A stretch of DNA of 64,000 bases from Schleiferilactobacillus perolens DSM 12744 (GTDB taxonomy: Bacteria; Bacillota; Bacilli; Lactobacillales; Lactobacillaceae). The position numbers were made by a program, and so were the translations under genes. Below, piece by piece: positions 39,021-48,301 of this stretch. Positions within the stretch are counted from its first letter, which is position 1. Each line of letters starts with the position of its first letter. The notes beneath the pieces were generated by a model. The model saw nothing but the letters and a program-made list of their open reading frames with translations, was not told the origin of the DNA and made no database searches. The stretch lies in NCBI RefSeq assembly GCF_001435585.1, contig NZ_AZEC01000005.1:1-64000 (forward strand), read 5' to 3'.

Positions 39021-39028
39021 AAAAAAGC

Positions 39029-39057
39029 TTTACAAAGTGGGCGGAGTTGTGTATATT
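39029..39057 (+). promoter_or_regulatory. adhE promoter
   Basis: TTTACA (39029-39034), exactly 17 bp, TATATT (39052-39057). Confidence 0.75.
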
Positions 39058-39107
39058 ATTCTTGTGAAGTGATAAACATAACTTAAACCAATTACGGAGG
39101 TAGAATT

Positions 39108-41726
39108 ATGCTCGAGACTGCCAAGAAAAACCAAACCGTTAAGGAACTGACACCGTCAGTTGACGAAATGATCAATTCTTTAGTAGATAATGCCCATGAA
39201 GCACTGAAGGTGCTGGAAACTTTTGATCAAGAAAAAATCGACTACATTGTCCATGAAATGGCGATTGCGGGTTTGAATGCGCACATGCGGTTAGCCAAGA
39301 TGGCGGTGGAAGAAACCGGCCGGGGCGTTTATGAAGATAAAGCGGTCAAGAACATGTTCGCCACCGAAGAAATTTGGCACGCCATCAAGGATGATAAAAC
39401 CGTTGGGGTCATTGAAGACGATCAGCAACATCAGATCATGAAAATTGCAGAACCAGTGGGCGTCATTGCGGGTGTTACACCGGTCACTAACCCCACTTCC
39501 ACGACCATGTTCAAGGCTTTAATCAGTATTAAGACCCGTAACCCGATTATCTTTGCTTTCCACCCGAAGGCTCAAAAATGTTCTGCTGAAGCACTGGAAG
39601 TCATTAAGAAAGCCGCCATTGCTGCAGGGATGCCGGCAGATGCGCTGAGCTACATTCCGACACCCAGTATTGATGCCACTAAAGCACTGATGAATCATCC
39701 AGGTGTCGCCACAGTGTTGGCCACTGGTGGTCCAGGCATGGTTAAGTCCGCATATTCCACGGGTAAACCTGCCCTGGGTGTCGGTGCAGGAAATGTGCCT
39801 GCTTACATTGAAAAGACGGCCAATATTCGTCAAGCAGTTAACGATATTGTCCTTTCGAAGTCATTCGATAACGGCATGATCTGTGCTTCTGAACAGGCGG
39901 CCATCGTCGATGCTGATATTTATGACGAAGTTAAGGCTGAATTCATTCGCCAGGGTGCTTACATGGTGAAGAAGGATGAAATTGACAAATTATCCAAGGT
40001 CGTGATCAATGCAGAACGCCATTCAGTGAATCCAGATGTGGTCGGTAAATCAGCTAACACCATTGCTGAATGGGCTGGTTTGAAGGTGCCAAAGGGGACA
40101 CCGGTCTTGGTGGCTGAAATTAACGGTGTCGGTGATGAATATCCGTTGAGCCGGGAAAAACTTTCCCCAGTATTGGCTTTGCTTAAAGCTAAAGATCACG
40201 AAGATGGCTTCAAGAAGGCCGAAGAAATGTTGGAATTAGGCGGTATGGGTCACTCTGCTTGTATCCACACGGATGATGATGATTTGATCGTTCAATACGG
40301 TTTGCGGATGAAGGCTTGCCGGATTCTGGTTAACTCGCCAAGTTCTGTCGGCGGTATCGGCGATCTTTACAACAACATGATCCCGTCACTGACTCTGGGC
40401 TGCGGTTCTTACGGAATGAACTCTGTTTCCCATAACGTGGGCACGGTTGATCTGTTGAATGTTAAAACAGTGGCTAAGCGTCGGAATAACTTGCAATGGG
40501 TAAAGTTGCCACCCAAGATTTACTTCGAAAAAAACGCAGTGAACTATCTTGAAAAAATGCAAAACATTTCCCGCGTTTTTATCGTCGCCGATCACGGGAT
40601 GGAAAAACTGGGCTATGTGAAGATCGTTGAAGACGTATTGAAATTACGGCACAACCCAGTTCAATATCAAACATTCTTGGATGTAGAACCTGATCCTTCC
40701 AGCGATACAGTATTCCACGGTCAATCCGCCATGAATGATTTCAAACCGGATACAGTGATTGCCATCGGCGGGGGTTCCGTGATGGATGCCGCCAAGGGTA
40801 TGTGGATGTTCTATCAAGCACCGGATTCTTCTTTCTTCCGCGCAAAGCAGAAGTTCTTGGATATTCGTAAACGGACTTACAAGTTCCCTAAGTTGAACGA
40901 TGTGAAGTTGATTTGTATCCCGACAACTTCTGGGACTGGCTCTGAAGTGACACCGTTCGCAGTGATTACTGACAGCGAGACTGGTGTGAAGTATCCCTTG
41001 GCTGACTATGCTTTGACTCCTGATGTGGCCATCGTGGACTCCAAGTTCATCGAAACAGTTCCCAAGACCGTTGTGGCGGATTCTGGGATTGACGTATTGT
41101 GCCACGCAATTGAAAGTTATGTATCGACTATGGCTTCCCACTACACGCGGGGACTGAGCTTGCAGGCTGCCAAATTGGTTTTTGACAACTTGAAGAAGAG
41201 TTACGATGGTAATCAAGAAGCAAAGAGTAACATGCACGATGCTTCCACGATGGCCGGTATGGCCTTCGCCAATGCTTTGCTGGGTATTAACCACTCGATT
41301 GCCCACAAACTGGGTGGGGAGTACCATCTGCCGCACGGACGGGTCATTGCCATCACAATGCCTCATGTCATCCGCTACAATGCGAAGATGCCTGAAAAAC
41401 GTGCTGTTTGGGCGAAATACAACTACTTCCGGGCAGACGAAGACTACGCAGAAATTGCACGCTACGTTGGTTTGACTGGCAGCAGCACGCAAGAGTTAGT
41501 GAACAAGCTGGCTGATGCCATTGTGAAGCTGGCCGAGAGCGTGGGTATCAAGATGTCCTTGAAGGATCAAGGCATCAGCAAGAAACAAGTGGATGACGCT
41601 GCGGATCGTTTAGCTGAATTGGCTTACGAAGATAACTGCACGATCACCAACCCGAAGGAACCATTGATCGCCGATATGGCTCAAATCATCCGCGACGAAT
41701 GGGCTGGTCCAAAGTCCACATTCTAA
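39108..41726 (+). CDS. adhE: Bifunctional acetaldehyde-CoA / alcohol dehydrogenase
   Basis: Reduces acetyl-CoA to acetaldehyde and then ethanol, reoxidising two NADH. The 872-residue fusion has an N-terminal CoA-acylating aldehyde dehydrogenase (1-440; catalytic Cys in [11 protein letters not shown]) and a C-terminal iron alcohol dehydrogenase (about 460-872; [12 protein letters not shown] and the iron site in HAIESYVS and [17 protein letters not shown]). Such proteins form helical filaments called spirosomes. Strong ACGGAGG site. The promoter carries a Rex box, consistent with NADH-dependent control by the rex product encoded in this window. Confidence 0.97.
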   Translation: MLETAKKNQTVKELTPSVDEMINSLVDNAHEALKVLETFDQEKIDYIVHEMAIAGLNAHMRLAKMAVEETGRGVYEDKAVKNMFATEEIWHAIKDDKTVGVIEDDQQHQIMKIAEPVGVIAGVTPVTNPTSTTMFKALISIKTRNPIIFAFHPKAQKCSAEALEVIKKAAIAAGMPADALSYIPTPSIDATKALMNHPGVATVLATGGPGMVKSAYSTGKPALGVGAGNVPAYIEKTANIRQAVNDIVLSKSFDNGMICASEQAAIVDADIYDEVKAEFIRQGAYMVKKDEIDKLSKVVINAERHSVNPDVVGKSANTIAEWAGLKVPKGTPVLVAEINGVGDEYPLSREKLSPVLALLKAKDHEDGFKKAEEMLELGGMGHSACIHTDDDDLIVQYGLRMKACRILVNSPSSVGGIGDLYNNMIPSLTLGCGSYGMNSVSHNVGTVDLLNVKTVAKRRNNLQWVKLPPKIYFEKNAVNYLEKMQNISRVFIVADHGMEKLGYVKIVEDVLKLRHNPVQYQTFLDVEPDPSSDTVFHGQSAMNDFKPDTVIAIGGGSVMDAAKGMWMFYQAPDSSFFRAKQKFLDIRKRTYKFPKLNDVKLICIPTTSGTGSEVTPFAVITDSETGVKYPLADYALTPDVAIVDSKFIETVPKTVVADSGIDVLCHAIESYVSTMASHYTRGLSLQAAKLVFDNLKKSYDGNQEAKSNMHDASTMAGMAFANALLGINHSIAHKLGGEYHLPHGRVIAITMPHVIRYNAKMPEKRAVWAKYNYFRADEDYAEIARYVGLTGSSTQELVNKLADAIVKLAESVGIKMSLKDQGISKKQVDDAADRLAELAYEDNCTITNPKEPLIADMAQIIRDEWAGPKSTF

Positions 41727-41756
41727 AGCACACTTGAGCAGATTGCTTCCTCCTAG

Positions 41757-41792
41757 AAACAGCGCCGCCCCAAATCGGGACGGCGCTGTTTT
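41757..41792 (+). terminator. Intrinsic terminator after adhE
   Basis: AAACAGCGCCG / CGGCGCTGTTT stem extended by CCC/GGG, with T4. Confidence 0.9.
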
Positions 41793-41867
41793 GCTTTCAG
41801 GGCAGCAGGGCTTTTGGAAATTTGAGATAAACGTTACAATAAAGTAAACACGGAAAGCAGGCGCCAT

Positions 41868-42830
41868 ATGTTTAAAGAAGTGAAGAACGGACGGCAATTT
41901 GCCGGACAGGCAATTATCCAAGGAATCACGGTCAAAGCGGCCAAAAACGGTTCTCAATACGCGGACGCCAATCTTACCAATCATGACGAGACGGTTCCCG
42001 TCAAGATTTGGGAGATCCAACCAGATTCGATCATGACCTACAATAATAAGGCGATTGATTTCACAGCGACCCGTTCAGATTACAACGGCAAATTACAGTT
42101 TGTATTGGACTCCTTCTCGATCAACCCGACCTTACAGTTGCGGGACTTGCTGCCGGCTAGTTACTGGGATAATGCCCAGTTGAAGGATGGCTTCAATCAC
42201 TTCTTAATGAAGATCACGGACCCAATTTATCAGCATTTGGTGCGGACCTTGTACAATGATGTGGATGATGCCATTGTTGATAAGCTCAGTGAAATGCCCG
42301 CGGCCATTCGGATGCACCATGCATTCATTGGCGGTCTGTATACCCACACATTATCCATGGCTTACGAGGCAGAGGGGATTTTGACCCACACCATCTATGC
42401 CAAAACAATTAACCAGTCATTACTATATGCGGGCATCTTGCTCCACGATCTGGGCAAGGCCTTTTGTTACACTAATGCGACTGACCACACGGCCACGAAG
42501 CAGGCCAATTTGTTAGAGCATGTCGCCATCATGGACGGGATGATTGTTGATTATGCCCGCAACACGCTCCATCTCAGCTATGCCGCCAGCCTAAACGACG
42601 AACATATTTTGAATCTGCGTCATTTAGTCTTGTCCCACCACGGCAAACTGGAATACGGCGCTGCCATCAAACCGGCGACTCCAGAAGCTATGTTATTGCA
42701 TCACGTGGATGATCTTGATGCACACATGGAAATGATGCGCATGGCCGAATCCGACCTGAAGCCAGGCCAAGTGGCCGACCAACGCAACTTCGGTCTAGAC
42801 GGTGCATTCGTCTACCATTCCACATTATAA
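41868..42830 (+). CDS. yhaM: 3'-5' exoribonuclease YhaM family
   Basis: RNA/ssDNA 3'-5' exonuclease of 320 residues: an N-terminal OB-fold nucleic-acid binding domain (about 10-90) and an HD metal domain (about 150-290), with H-T-L-S-M in GGLYTHTLSM and the H-D of GILLHDLGKA, then H-H-G. YhaM-type enzymes degrade mRNA 3' ends in Firmicutes. It has its own upstream region after the adhE terminator, with an AAAGCAGG site before the ATG. Confidence 0.92.
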   Translation: MFKEVKNGRQFAGQAIIQGITVKAAKNGSQYADANLTNHDETVPVKIWEIQPDSIMTYNNKAIDFTATRSDYNGKLQFVLDSFSINPTLQLRDLLPASYWDNAQLKDGFNHFLMKITDPIYQHLVRTLYNDVDDAIVDKLSEMPAAIRMHHAFIGGLYTHTLSMAYEAEGILTHTIYAKTINQSLLYAGILLHDLGKAFCYTNATDHTATKQANLLEHVAIMDGMIVDYARNTLHLSYAASLNDEHILNLRHLVLSHHGKLEYGAAIKPATPEAMLLHHVDDLDAHMEMMRMAESDLKPGQVADQRNFGLDGAFVYHSTL

Positions 42831-42843
42831 ATTCAGGGTAAAT

Positions 42844-43016
42844 AAAAAGGACCAAGACAAGAGTCTCGATCCCGTTGTAACCAGTGCCAATGCGGAGCAA
42901 GCGCAGGTGGCCTGGGGCTCAGCTGTGGAAACCACACAGCGTTCCAGCCCCAGGCCACCGAAGCTTGCGCAGCTTTGGCACGGACGGGGAGGAATAACTA
43001 TGTCTTAGTCCTTTTT
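42844..43016. terminator. Bidirectional terminator interrupted by a palindromic element
   Basis: Arms AAAAAGGACCAAGACA (42844-42859) and TGTCTTAGTCCTTTTT (43001-43016) pair with one mismatch between convergent yhaM and guaC. The loop contains a whole family 1 element. Confidence 0.75.
42884..42981 (+). repeat. Family 1 palindromic element, copy d (minimal complete, 98 bp)
   Basis: Begins GTGCCAATGCGGAGCA, ends TTGCGCAGCTTTGGCAC. The inner stem GGTGGCCTGGGGCT pairs perfectly with AGCCCCAGGCCACC. It lacks hairpins A and B of copies b and c and so defines the minimal unit. Confidence 0.88.
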
Positions 43017-43028
43017 GTGTTCGATGAA

Positions 43029-44006
43029 TTAGAACGCATCACCGTTAAAGATAGAGTTCTTCACGACAACATAATCCACTTTGCGCAGAGATTCCAAGTC
43101 CCGACCACCTGCATATGAAATACTGGACTGCAGATCTTCTTGCATCTCTTTCAACGTATCGGAGATCTTACCCTTGACTGGCACAAGCATCTTCTTGCCC
43201 TCCACATTGTGGTGGGAGCCGGTTTGATATTCAGACGCCGAGCCATAATATTCCTGGAATTGCTGTCCGTCGACAGTGACCTTTTGGCCCGGCGTTTCTT
43301 CATGGCCGGCAAAGAGGGAGCCGATCATGCACATCGTCGCACCGAAGCGGATCGATTTGGCAATATCACCGTTGTGCCGGATACCGCCGTCGGCAATGAT
43401 GGGCTTGCGGGCAGCCTTGGCACACCATTGGACTGCCGCCAATTGCCAACCGCCGGTACCAAAACCAGTCTTCAGCTTGGTAATGCAGACCTTACCGGGT
43501 CCAATGCCGACTTTCGTGGCATCCGCGCCGGCATTTTCTAATTCGCGGACAGCTTCTGGCGTCCCCACGTTACCGGCAATGACGAAGGAAGCCGGGAGAA
43601 ACTTCTTAATTTGGTGAATCATATCGATGACCACCTGGGCGTGGCCGTGAGCAATATCGATGGTGATATATTCGGGAACCAAGTTTTTGGCCGCCAATTC
43701 TTCGATGAAATCAAATTCGCTATCTTTGACGCCGACTGAAATAGATGCATACAAATCATGGGCGTGCATGTTTGCGACAAAGTCCGCCCGGGTCTCAGGC
43801 GTGAAGCGGTGCATAATATAGAAGTAGCCATTGTTGGCCAACCACATGGCCAACGGTTCATCAATGATGGTTTGCATATTAGCTGGGACGACGGGAATCT
43901 TGAATTCCCGCCCGCCCAAATGGACACTGGTGTCACATTCCTTACGACTCTTGACGATGCACTTGTTAGGAATCAATTGGATATCTTCATAATCAAAAAC
44001 GTTCAC
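43029..44006 (-). CDS. guaC: GMP reductase
   Basis: NADPH-dependent deamination of GMP to IMP, part of purine interconversion. The 325-residue TIM barrel belongs to the Gram-positive GuaC2 branch. Catalytic Cys174 in [23 protein letters not shown] phosphate site, and the C-terminal flap ([14 protein letters not shown]). The start GTG at 44006 is preceded by TGGAGGAAT; a TTG five codons earlier falls inside that site. It has its own near-consensus promoter 60 bp upstream. Confidence 0.95.
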   Translation of the reverse strand: MNVFDYEDIQLIPNKCIVKSRKECDTSVHLGGREFKIPVVPANMQTIIDEPLAMWLANNGYFYIMHRFTPETRADFVANMHAHDLYASISVGVKDSEFDFIEELAAKNLVPEYITIDIAHGHAQVVIDMIHQIKKFLPASFVIAGNVGTPEAVRELENAGADATKVGIGPGKVCITKLKTGFGTGGWQLAAVQWCAKAARKPIIADGGIRHNGDIAKSIRFGATMCMIGSLFAGHEETPGQKVTVDGQQFQEYYGSASEYQTGSHHNVEGKKMLVPVKGKISDTLKEMQEDLQSSISYAGGRDLESLRKVDYVVVKNSIFNGDAF

Positions 44007-44067
44007 GGGGCATTCCTCCAAAGCCGAACATTATTCAGAACGACGTTGTTATCATTCTGCCTCAGGT

Positions 44068-44096
44068 ACCATAACAAAGTGGCGAGACAAAGTCAA
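44068..44096 (-). promoter_or_regulatory. guaC promoter
   Basis: On the minus strand: TTGACT (44096-44091), 17-bp spacer, TATGGT (44073-44068). Confidence 0.65.
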
Positions 44097-44159
44097 ACAA
44101 ATTTGTCGTGGTAATTGTGAATTGTTCGTGAATTATTGGAAACCGTGAACGCTTTTGGG

Positions 44160-44798
44160 TTATAAAAAGTGAATTGTTTTGCCTTGCCGACTGATTTCAC
44201 CGTTTTGGACCATGATTTTCAGTTGACGCGACATTGTTTCAGGCGTGGTGCCTAAATAATTGGCCAGCTCTTTCCAGGCAAAGGGAATTGTGATGACATC
44301 ACGGCCACTTTCAATTTGCAAATCGTGGAGATATTGGCGAATGCGTTGGGGAACGGACTCATCCGCCAAATAGCCAGACTGTTGTTCGGCTTGTTGAATC
44401 TTTTTGGCCGTGGCCGTGAGCAGACTGACACTGAGATCGGGATGGGTCAACAGTAATTGGGTGAAGTCCGTCCGCTCGATGAAGCAGACAGTGCTGGCGG
44501 CCAGCGCTTCTGTATAGGCCGCAGGATTAGGCGCGCCCAGCAAGGCTTGTTCGCCCACATACTGACCGGGGGCGGTGATGGTCAAGAGTTGTTCGTTGCC
44601 GGCAGCGGTGAGTTGATATGTTTTGAGCAGTCCTTTGGCCACGACAATGAGTCGTTCACTGTCTCCTGGGCGGGCAATTTGTTCACCCTTGGCCAACTGC
44701 CGTTCCTGGGTTAATGTATCGATCTCGTCTTTCGCAGTCGTCGATAGTGCCTTAAACAACGGCACGAGTCGTGTACAATGATGCAAAATTGTCGTCAC
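44160..44798 (-). CDS. FNR-like (FLP-type) Crp/Fnr-family regulator
   Basis: Transcription factor of 212 residues: cyclic-nucleotide-like beta barrel (about 15-120) and a winged helix whose recognition part is ELANYLGTTPETMSRQLK. Instead of the Fe-S cysteine cluster of E. coli FNR it has Cys8 and Cys105 only, an arrangement like FLP of Lactobacillus casei, where two cysteines form a redox-sensitive disulfide. The GTG at 44798 follows AGGAGGAGG; a longer frame to 44861 would read through that site. It is the last gene of the metal operon and probably activates it through TTGAC-N4-GTCAA boxes. Confidence 0.82.
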   Translation of the reverse strand: MTTILHHCTRLVPLFKALSTTAKDEIDTLTQERQLAKGEQIARPGDSERLIVVAKGLLKTYQLTAAGNEQLLTITAPGQYVGEQALLGAPNPAAYTEALAASTVCFIERTDFTQLLLTHPDLSVSLLTATAKKIQQAEQQSGYLADESVPQRIRQYLHDLQIESGRDVITIPFAWKELANYLGTTPETMSRQLKIMVQNGEISRQGKTIHFL

Positions 44799-44835
44799 TA
44801 GAACATCCTCCTCCTGCACGCTGGCTAGTCCCCCA

Positions 44836-45408
44836 TTAATCGTCGTCTTCGTCTTCCTCAAGCAGAGGGCGACCGGCGGTTAAAGGCCGATCCAGACGTT
44901 CCTGGAGATTACGCAAGGTGTGCTGATACCATCCTAACAGACGCGTCAATAATTGGCTGAGCGGTGCTTTCTTCTCTTGATCGGCCAGGGCAATTGCCCG
45001 GGTGATGAACATCATGCTGGTATCCAGGTCAGTCACCACGTCAGCCAACATTTCGTCGGCGGAAGCATATTTGTTGCGGGGATCTTCGTGCAGCATCGTG
45101 TACTGTGAGAACTCCGCGGTGGTGGTGGGGATATTTTCGCCTAAATCCAATAGGGCAGAGATGAGCTGGTCCCGTTGAGTGTGTAAATCCTGCTGCATGG
45201 TAGTCAGTTGGGCGCGATCAGCGATCATGGTGGGACCAGTGATTGTCCAAACCATTTGCTGCAATTTGGTGGATAAGACTACATTGTTGGCGATAATGTG
45301 TCCACTCATCGCCCCCGCAGTGGGGACGTGGTGATCATGATCGACCTGCTTCTGTTCGATGGCATAGGCGGCTTCGATGGTTTGTGGATCTGTCTTGGTG
45401 AATGTCAT
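44836..45408 (-). CDS. Dps/ferritin-like protein with acidic tail
   Basis: Four-helix protein of 190 residues resembling Dps (VVLSTKLQQMVWTITGP where Dps has the L-x-x-x-x-W-x-x-x-G-P motif), with an H-D-H-H cluster near residue 25 and an E-E-D-E-D-D-D end. The usual ferroxidase His/Asp set is only partly recognisable, so iron oxidation is uncertain; metal or copper buffering and oxidative protection are reasonable guesses. Its start overlaps the copZ stop by one base; 37 bp separate it from the regulator gene. Confidence 0.7.
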   Translation of the reverse strand: MTFTKTDPQTIEAAYAIEQKQVDHDHHVPTAGAMSGHIIANNVVLSTKLQQMVWTITGPTMIADRAQLTTMQQDLHTQRDQLISALLDLGENIPTTTAEFSQYTMLHEDPRNKYASADEMLADVVTDLDTSMMFITRAIALADQEKKAPLSQLLTRLLGWYQHTLRNLQERLDRPLTAGRPLLEEDEDDD

Positions 45409-45641
45409 TATTTAGTGACCTCCTGTTGTTTGATACTTTCGACTTGATACCCCAACTTGGTGACGGCATCGGCCAATGCCTGGACAGTGGTTTGAGTTGG
45501 GTCGATCTCAGCTTTCAGCTTAGATGCATTGAACAAGACCCGGGCGGAAGCAACGCCGTTGATCTGATTCATCGCGCCTTCAATCTTTTGTAAACAACTC
45601 GGGCAGGTAATCCCGCCTAACTTAATCGTGACCTTTTGCAT
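45408..45641 (-). CDS. copZ: HMA-domain metallochaperone (CopZ-like)
   Basis: Heavy-metal-associated domain of 77 residues with the metal-binding G-I-T-C-P-S-C-L-Q-K-I motif (Cys13 and Cys16). Such free chaperones pass Cu(I) or another soft metal to a P1B ATPase, here encoded just upstream (14 bp) and itself lacking an HMA domain. AAAGGACG precedes the ATG. Copper is the usual metal; the odd CPG motif of the partner ATPase leaves room for doubt. Confidence 0.85.
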   Translation of the reverse strand: MQKVTIKLGGITCPSCLQKIEGAMNQINGVASARVLFNASKLKAEIDPTQTTVQALADAVTKLGYQVESIKQQEVTK

Positions 45642-45655
45642 ATTTATCGTCCTTT

Positions 45656-47587
45656 CTAATGGTCTTCGTGATTATTATCAGCTAATTGTGCAGTGGAAAA
45701 ATTGACGGTCGTCAAGCTTTGCTTTTTTTTGGAAAAAATCCGACGTAACCGCAGTGCATTGCCAATGACGAATAAAATACTGGCCTCATGAACAAGCATT
45801 CCACTACCCATGGTCACCACGCCGATGAGCAAACCCAGTAAGAGCAGAGCAACTGTACCCACTGCAATGCCGATATTTTCTTGGACATTCCGGGTCATCT
45901 TGACGGCCAAAGTAAAGAGCTGATTTAAAGTAGGCAGCTGATTATTCATGAGGATGACATCCGCCGTATCCATGGCGACATCGGTGCCGCTGCCCATGGC
46001 GATGCCGACATCAGCTTGGGCTAGGGAGGGGCTGTCATTGATACCATCACCGACGAAGGCGACATGGTGGCCAGCGGTTTGTAATTCTTTGATCACAGCC
46101 GCTTTATCAGCCGGAAGCAAACCACCGCGGGCCACATCCAACCCTGCTTGTTGACCAATTTTTTGAGCAGCAGCCGGGGTATCTCCGGATAACATGATCA
46201 ACTGGTGTACGCCTTGTTGCCGCAACTGTTGTAATGCCGCTCGGGCATGGGGGCGCAACGGGTCGGCAATGGTAAACAATGCGATGAGTTGCTGGTGATG
46301 GATGATGAAGACGAGACTATCACCTTGGTGGGTTAACGCAGTGATTAACTGATGGGTGGCATGATCTGTGGATGCCCCTTGCGCATTCAATAATTGTTCA
46401 TTTCCAATGGCGACTTGCCCCTGGGCGGTATTGGCGGTGAGTCCTTGACCGGGGATCACCGCCAAGTCTGTCGCACTGGTCGCTGGGACTGGCGCACGGT
46501 GGCTTTTGGCGAAAGTAATCAGTGCTTCGCCCAGCGGATGATTACTTTGCTTTTCAACGTCTGCAATCAGTCCCAACCACTGTGCTTGCTCATGTTTTGA
46601 GACAAACCAGTGGGCTGACTGGACGGTCGTTTGACCAGCCGTTAACGTCCCGGTTTTATCAAAAACGACCGTGTCGATTTTAGTTAATGCGGCTGCCACA
46701 TTACCGCCTTTGAGCAAAACACCCTGACGTGCGCCGGTACCGATACCGACCACATTGGTCACTGGTGCACCAATTACCAACGCTCCCGGGCAGCCCAACA
46801 CGAGGATCGTGATTGCCAGTCGCACATTACCAGTGAATACACCCACGGCAGCGGCGATCAACAGAACAAGGGGGGTGTACCATTTGGCAAACCGTTGGAT
46901 GAAACTGGCGACTGGGCTTTCAGCATCTTGAGCTTCCTCGACCAAGTCGATAATTTGCCCATAGACCGTATCATCACCGGTTTGGGTGACTTTGATCAAC
47001 AGCCGGCCGTTAACGACGGTACTACCGGAGTAGATTGGATCACCAACCGCTTTTGTGCGCCCTGTTGACTCCCCAGTGACACGGGATTCATCCAACAGCG
47101 CTTGACCGTCAACAACTGTGCCATCTACTGGAGCAGTGGTGCCGGTAGCTAATTGCACGGTTGCACCCACCTGAATGGTCGCCACCGGCGTGTCCTGTAA
47201 CTGGCCGGCATCGTCCAGGGTTTTCACAGTCGTGGGCAGTGCGGTGGCTAAATCTTCAATCGCACTGCGGGTTTTGGCCAACGATTTGTTTTCTAACCAG
47301 TCACCGAATAAAAAGAGAAATGTTACGATGGCGCCTTCATGATATTCACCAATAATCATGGCGCCGACCACGGCAATGGTGACCAAGAGTTCAATGCTAA
47401 TGACTTTGACTTTCAAGGCAGAAAAGGCGTTGAGGGCGATCGGGGTCCCCGCCAGTACAGTGCCGACGATGAGCAGTGATTGACCCATTGGCATGAGCCA
47501 ATGACTGACCAGCAACCCCAGTAGAGTGGCTATCCCGCCCGCCACCATGGCGGTGTATTTATGCTGCTCAATTTTTTCACTAATCAT
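45656..47587 (-). CDS. P1B-type metal-transporting ATPase with CPG motif
   Basis: Membrane pump of about 643 residues. There is no N-terminal HMA domain. It has the TGES actuator motif, phosphorylation site D-K-T-G-T-L-T, T-G-D-like S-G-D-T-P, and hinge V-G-D-G-I-N-D-S. The membrane metal motif is L-G-C-P-G-A-L instead of the usual C-P-C/CPH, so specificity cannot be read from known classes; Cu or Zn/Cd efflux or uptake is possible. The start is taken as ATG 47587 (MISEKIEQ); a TTG at 47665 would place the N-terminus inside the FNR-type box and is less likely. First gene of the metal/redox operon. Confidence 0.88.
   Translation of the reverse strand: MISEKIEQHKYTAMVAGGIATLLGLLVSHWLMPMGQSLLIVGTVLAGTPIALNAFSALKVKVISIELLVTIAVVGAMIIGEYHEGAIVTFLFLFGDWLENKSLAKTRSAIEDLATALPTTVKTLDDAGQLQDTPVATIQVGATVQLATGTTAPVDGTVVDGQALLDESRVTGESTGRTKAVGDPIYSGSTVVNGRLLIKVTQTGDDTVYGQIIDLVEEAQDAESPVASFIQRFAKWYTPLVLLIAAAVGVFTGNVRLAITILVLGCPGALVIGAPVTNVVGIGTGARQGVLLKGGNVAAALTKIDTVVFDKTGTLTAGQTTVQSAHWFVSKHEQAQWLGLIADVEKQSNHPLGEALITFAKSHRAPVPATSATDLAVIPGQGLTANTAQGQVAIGNEQLLNAQGASTDHATHQLITALTHQGDSLVFIIHHQQLIALFTIADPLRPHARAALQQLRQQGVHQLIMLSGDTPAAAQKIGQQAGLDVARGGLLPADKAAVIKELQTAGHHVAFVGDGINDSPSLAQADVGIAMGSGTDVAMDTADVILMNNQLPTLNQLFTLAVKMTRNVQENIGIAVGTVALLLLGLLIGVVTMGSGMLVHEASILFVIGNALRLRRIFSKKKQSLTTVNFSTAQLADNNHEDH
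45674..45715 (-). promoter_or_regulatory. Possible internal FNR-type promoter ahead of copZ
   Basis: TTGAC-GGTC-GTCAA at 45702-45715 inside the ATPase 3' end, with GATAAT (minus strand, 45679-45674) at the same distance as the -10 of the operon promoter. It could drive copZ-dps-regulator independently. Confidence 0.5.
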
Positions 47588-47623
47588 TTTTCGATCTAAC
47601 CTCGCTTTCAACTCATTGACTGT

Positions 47624-47665
47624 AGTGTATCGAGGATTGATGAAAGTAAAATTGACGGTGGTCAA
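47624..47665 (-). promoter_or_regulatory. FNR-type box and promoter of the metal/redox operon
   Basis: TTGAC-GGTG-GTCAA at 47652-47665, a perfect 5-4-5 palindrome; TACACT (minus strand, 47629-47624) serves as -10. The box centre falls about 41-42 bp before the inferred start, the class II activator position. Confidence 0.6.
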
Positions 47666-47722
47666 GTTTGGTGGATTATGTTGATCTAGGGTGTCCCGGT
47701 GGTTTTACATATTTTTTTCACG

Positions 47723-47728
47723 TATAAT
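47723..47728 (+). promoter_or_regulatory. -10 element of the yqeG operon
   Basis: Perfect TATAAT 36 bp before yqeG; the -35 is not obvious. Confidence 0.5.
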
Positions 47729-47764
47729 AAGATGCGACAGAAATAGCGGGAGGAAAAATATTCA

Positions 47765-48301
47765 ATGAGTTTTTGGCCAACTTGGAAGGTATCGTCTATC
47801 TTTACTGTGACCCCGGCGCAACTTCTTGCCCGGGGTAAAAAGTACGTTTTGACAGACTTGGATAATACTTTAATCCCGTGGAACCAAAAGGATGCACTGG
47901 ACCAAGTGCGGGACTGGGCTGCCAACTTACATCAGCATGGCATTGAAGTGATCGTCGTGTCGAATAACAATCACGCCCGGGTGGCTGAAGCATTGGCAGA
48001 TTTGCCAATTCAGTTTATTGCCCGGGCGTTAAAGCCGTTACCTGTGGGTATTAAACGAGCGCTGGCAAAGTTTAACATCCCAGCGGGGCAGGCCGTGATG
48101 GTGGGCGATCAGTTTTTTACCGACATGCTGGCAGGCACTTTTGCTGGAGTGGATACGCTGATTGTGTCCCCATTAGTGCATACCGATGGGTGGAATACAA
48201 AAATTAATCGATTACTTGAAAAACCGGTACGGCATTTCATTCGCCAACGTGAATGGACAAAACCGTGGGCAAAGGAGCGTGGGCATGCAAAATTCAAATG
48301 A
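47765..48301 (+). CDS. yqeG: YqeG-type HAD phosphatase
   Basis: HAD-superfamily hydrolase (subfamily IIIA) of 178 residues with the nucleophile motif TDLDNTLIPW (about 30-39), motif II VVSNNN and motif III/IV GDQFFTDM. Related proteins dephosphorylate phosphatidylglycerophosphate; in this operon context the substrate is unproven. AGCGGGAGG site before the ATG. First gene of the conserved yqeG-yqeH-yhbY-nadD-yqeK-rsfS-yqeM run; its 3' end overlaps yqeH by 17 bases. Confidence 0.92.
   Translation: MSFWPTWKVSSIFTVTPAQLLARGKKYVLTDLDNTLIPWNQKDALDQVRDWAANLHQHGIEVIVVSNNNHARVAEALADLPIQFIARALKPLPVGIKRALAKFNIPAGQAVMVGDQFFTDMLAGTFAGVDTLIVSPLVHTDGWNTKINRLLEKPVRHFIRQREWTKPWAKERGHAKFK

Noticed and set aside
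44118-44149. Three GTGAA repeats upstream of the guaC promoter
   Set aside because: Spacings (10 and 17 bp) and flanks fit no operator I know; AT-rich context makes chance likely.
47588-47665. Longer N-terminus of the P1B ATPase starting at TTG 47665
   Set aside because: It would start inside the FNR-type palindrome, upstream of the inferred transcription start, and lacks a ribosome site.
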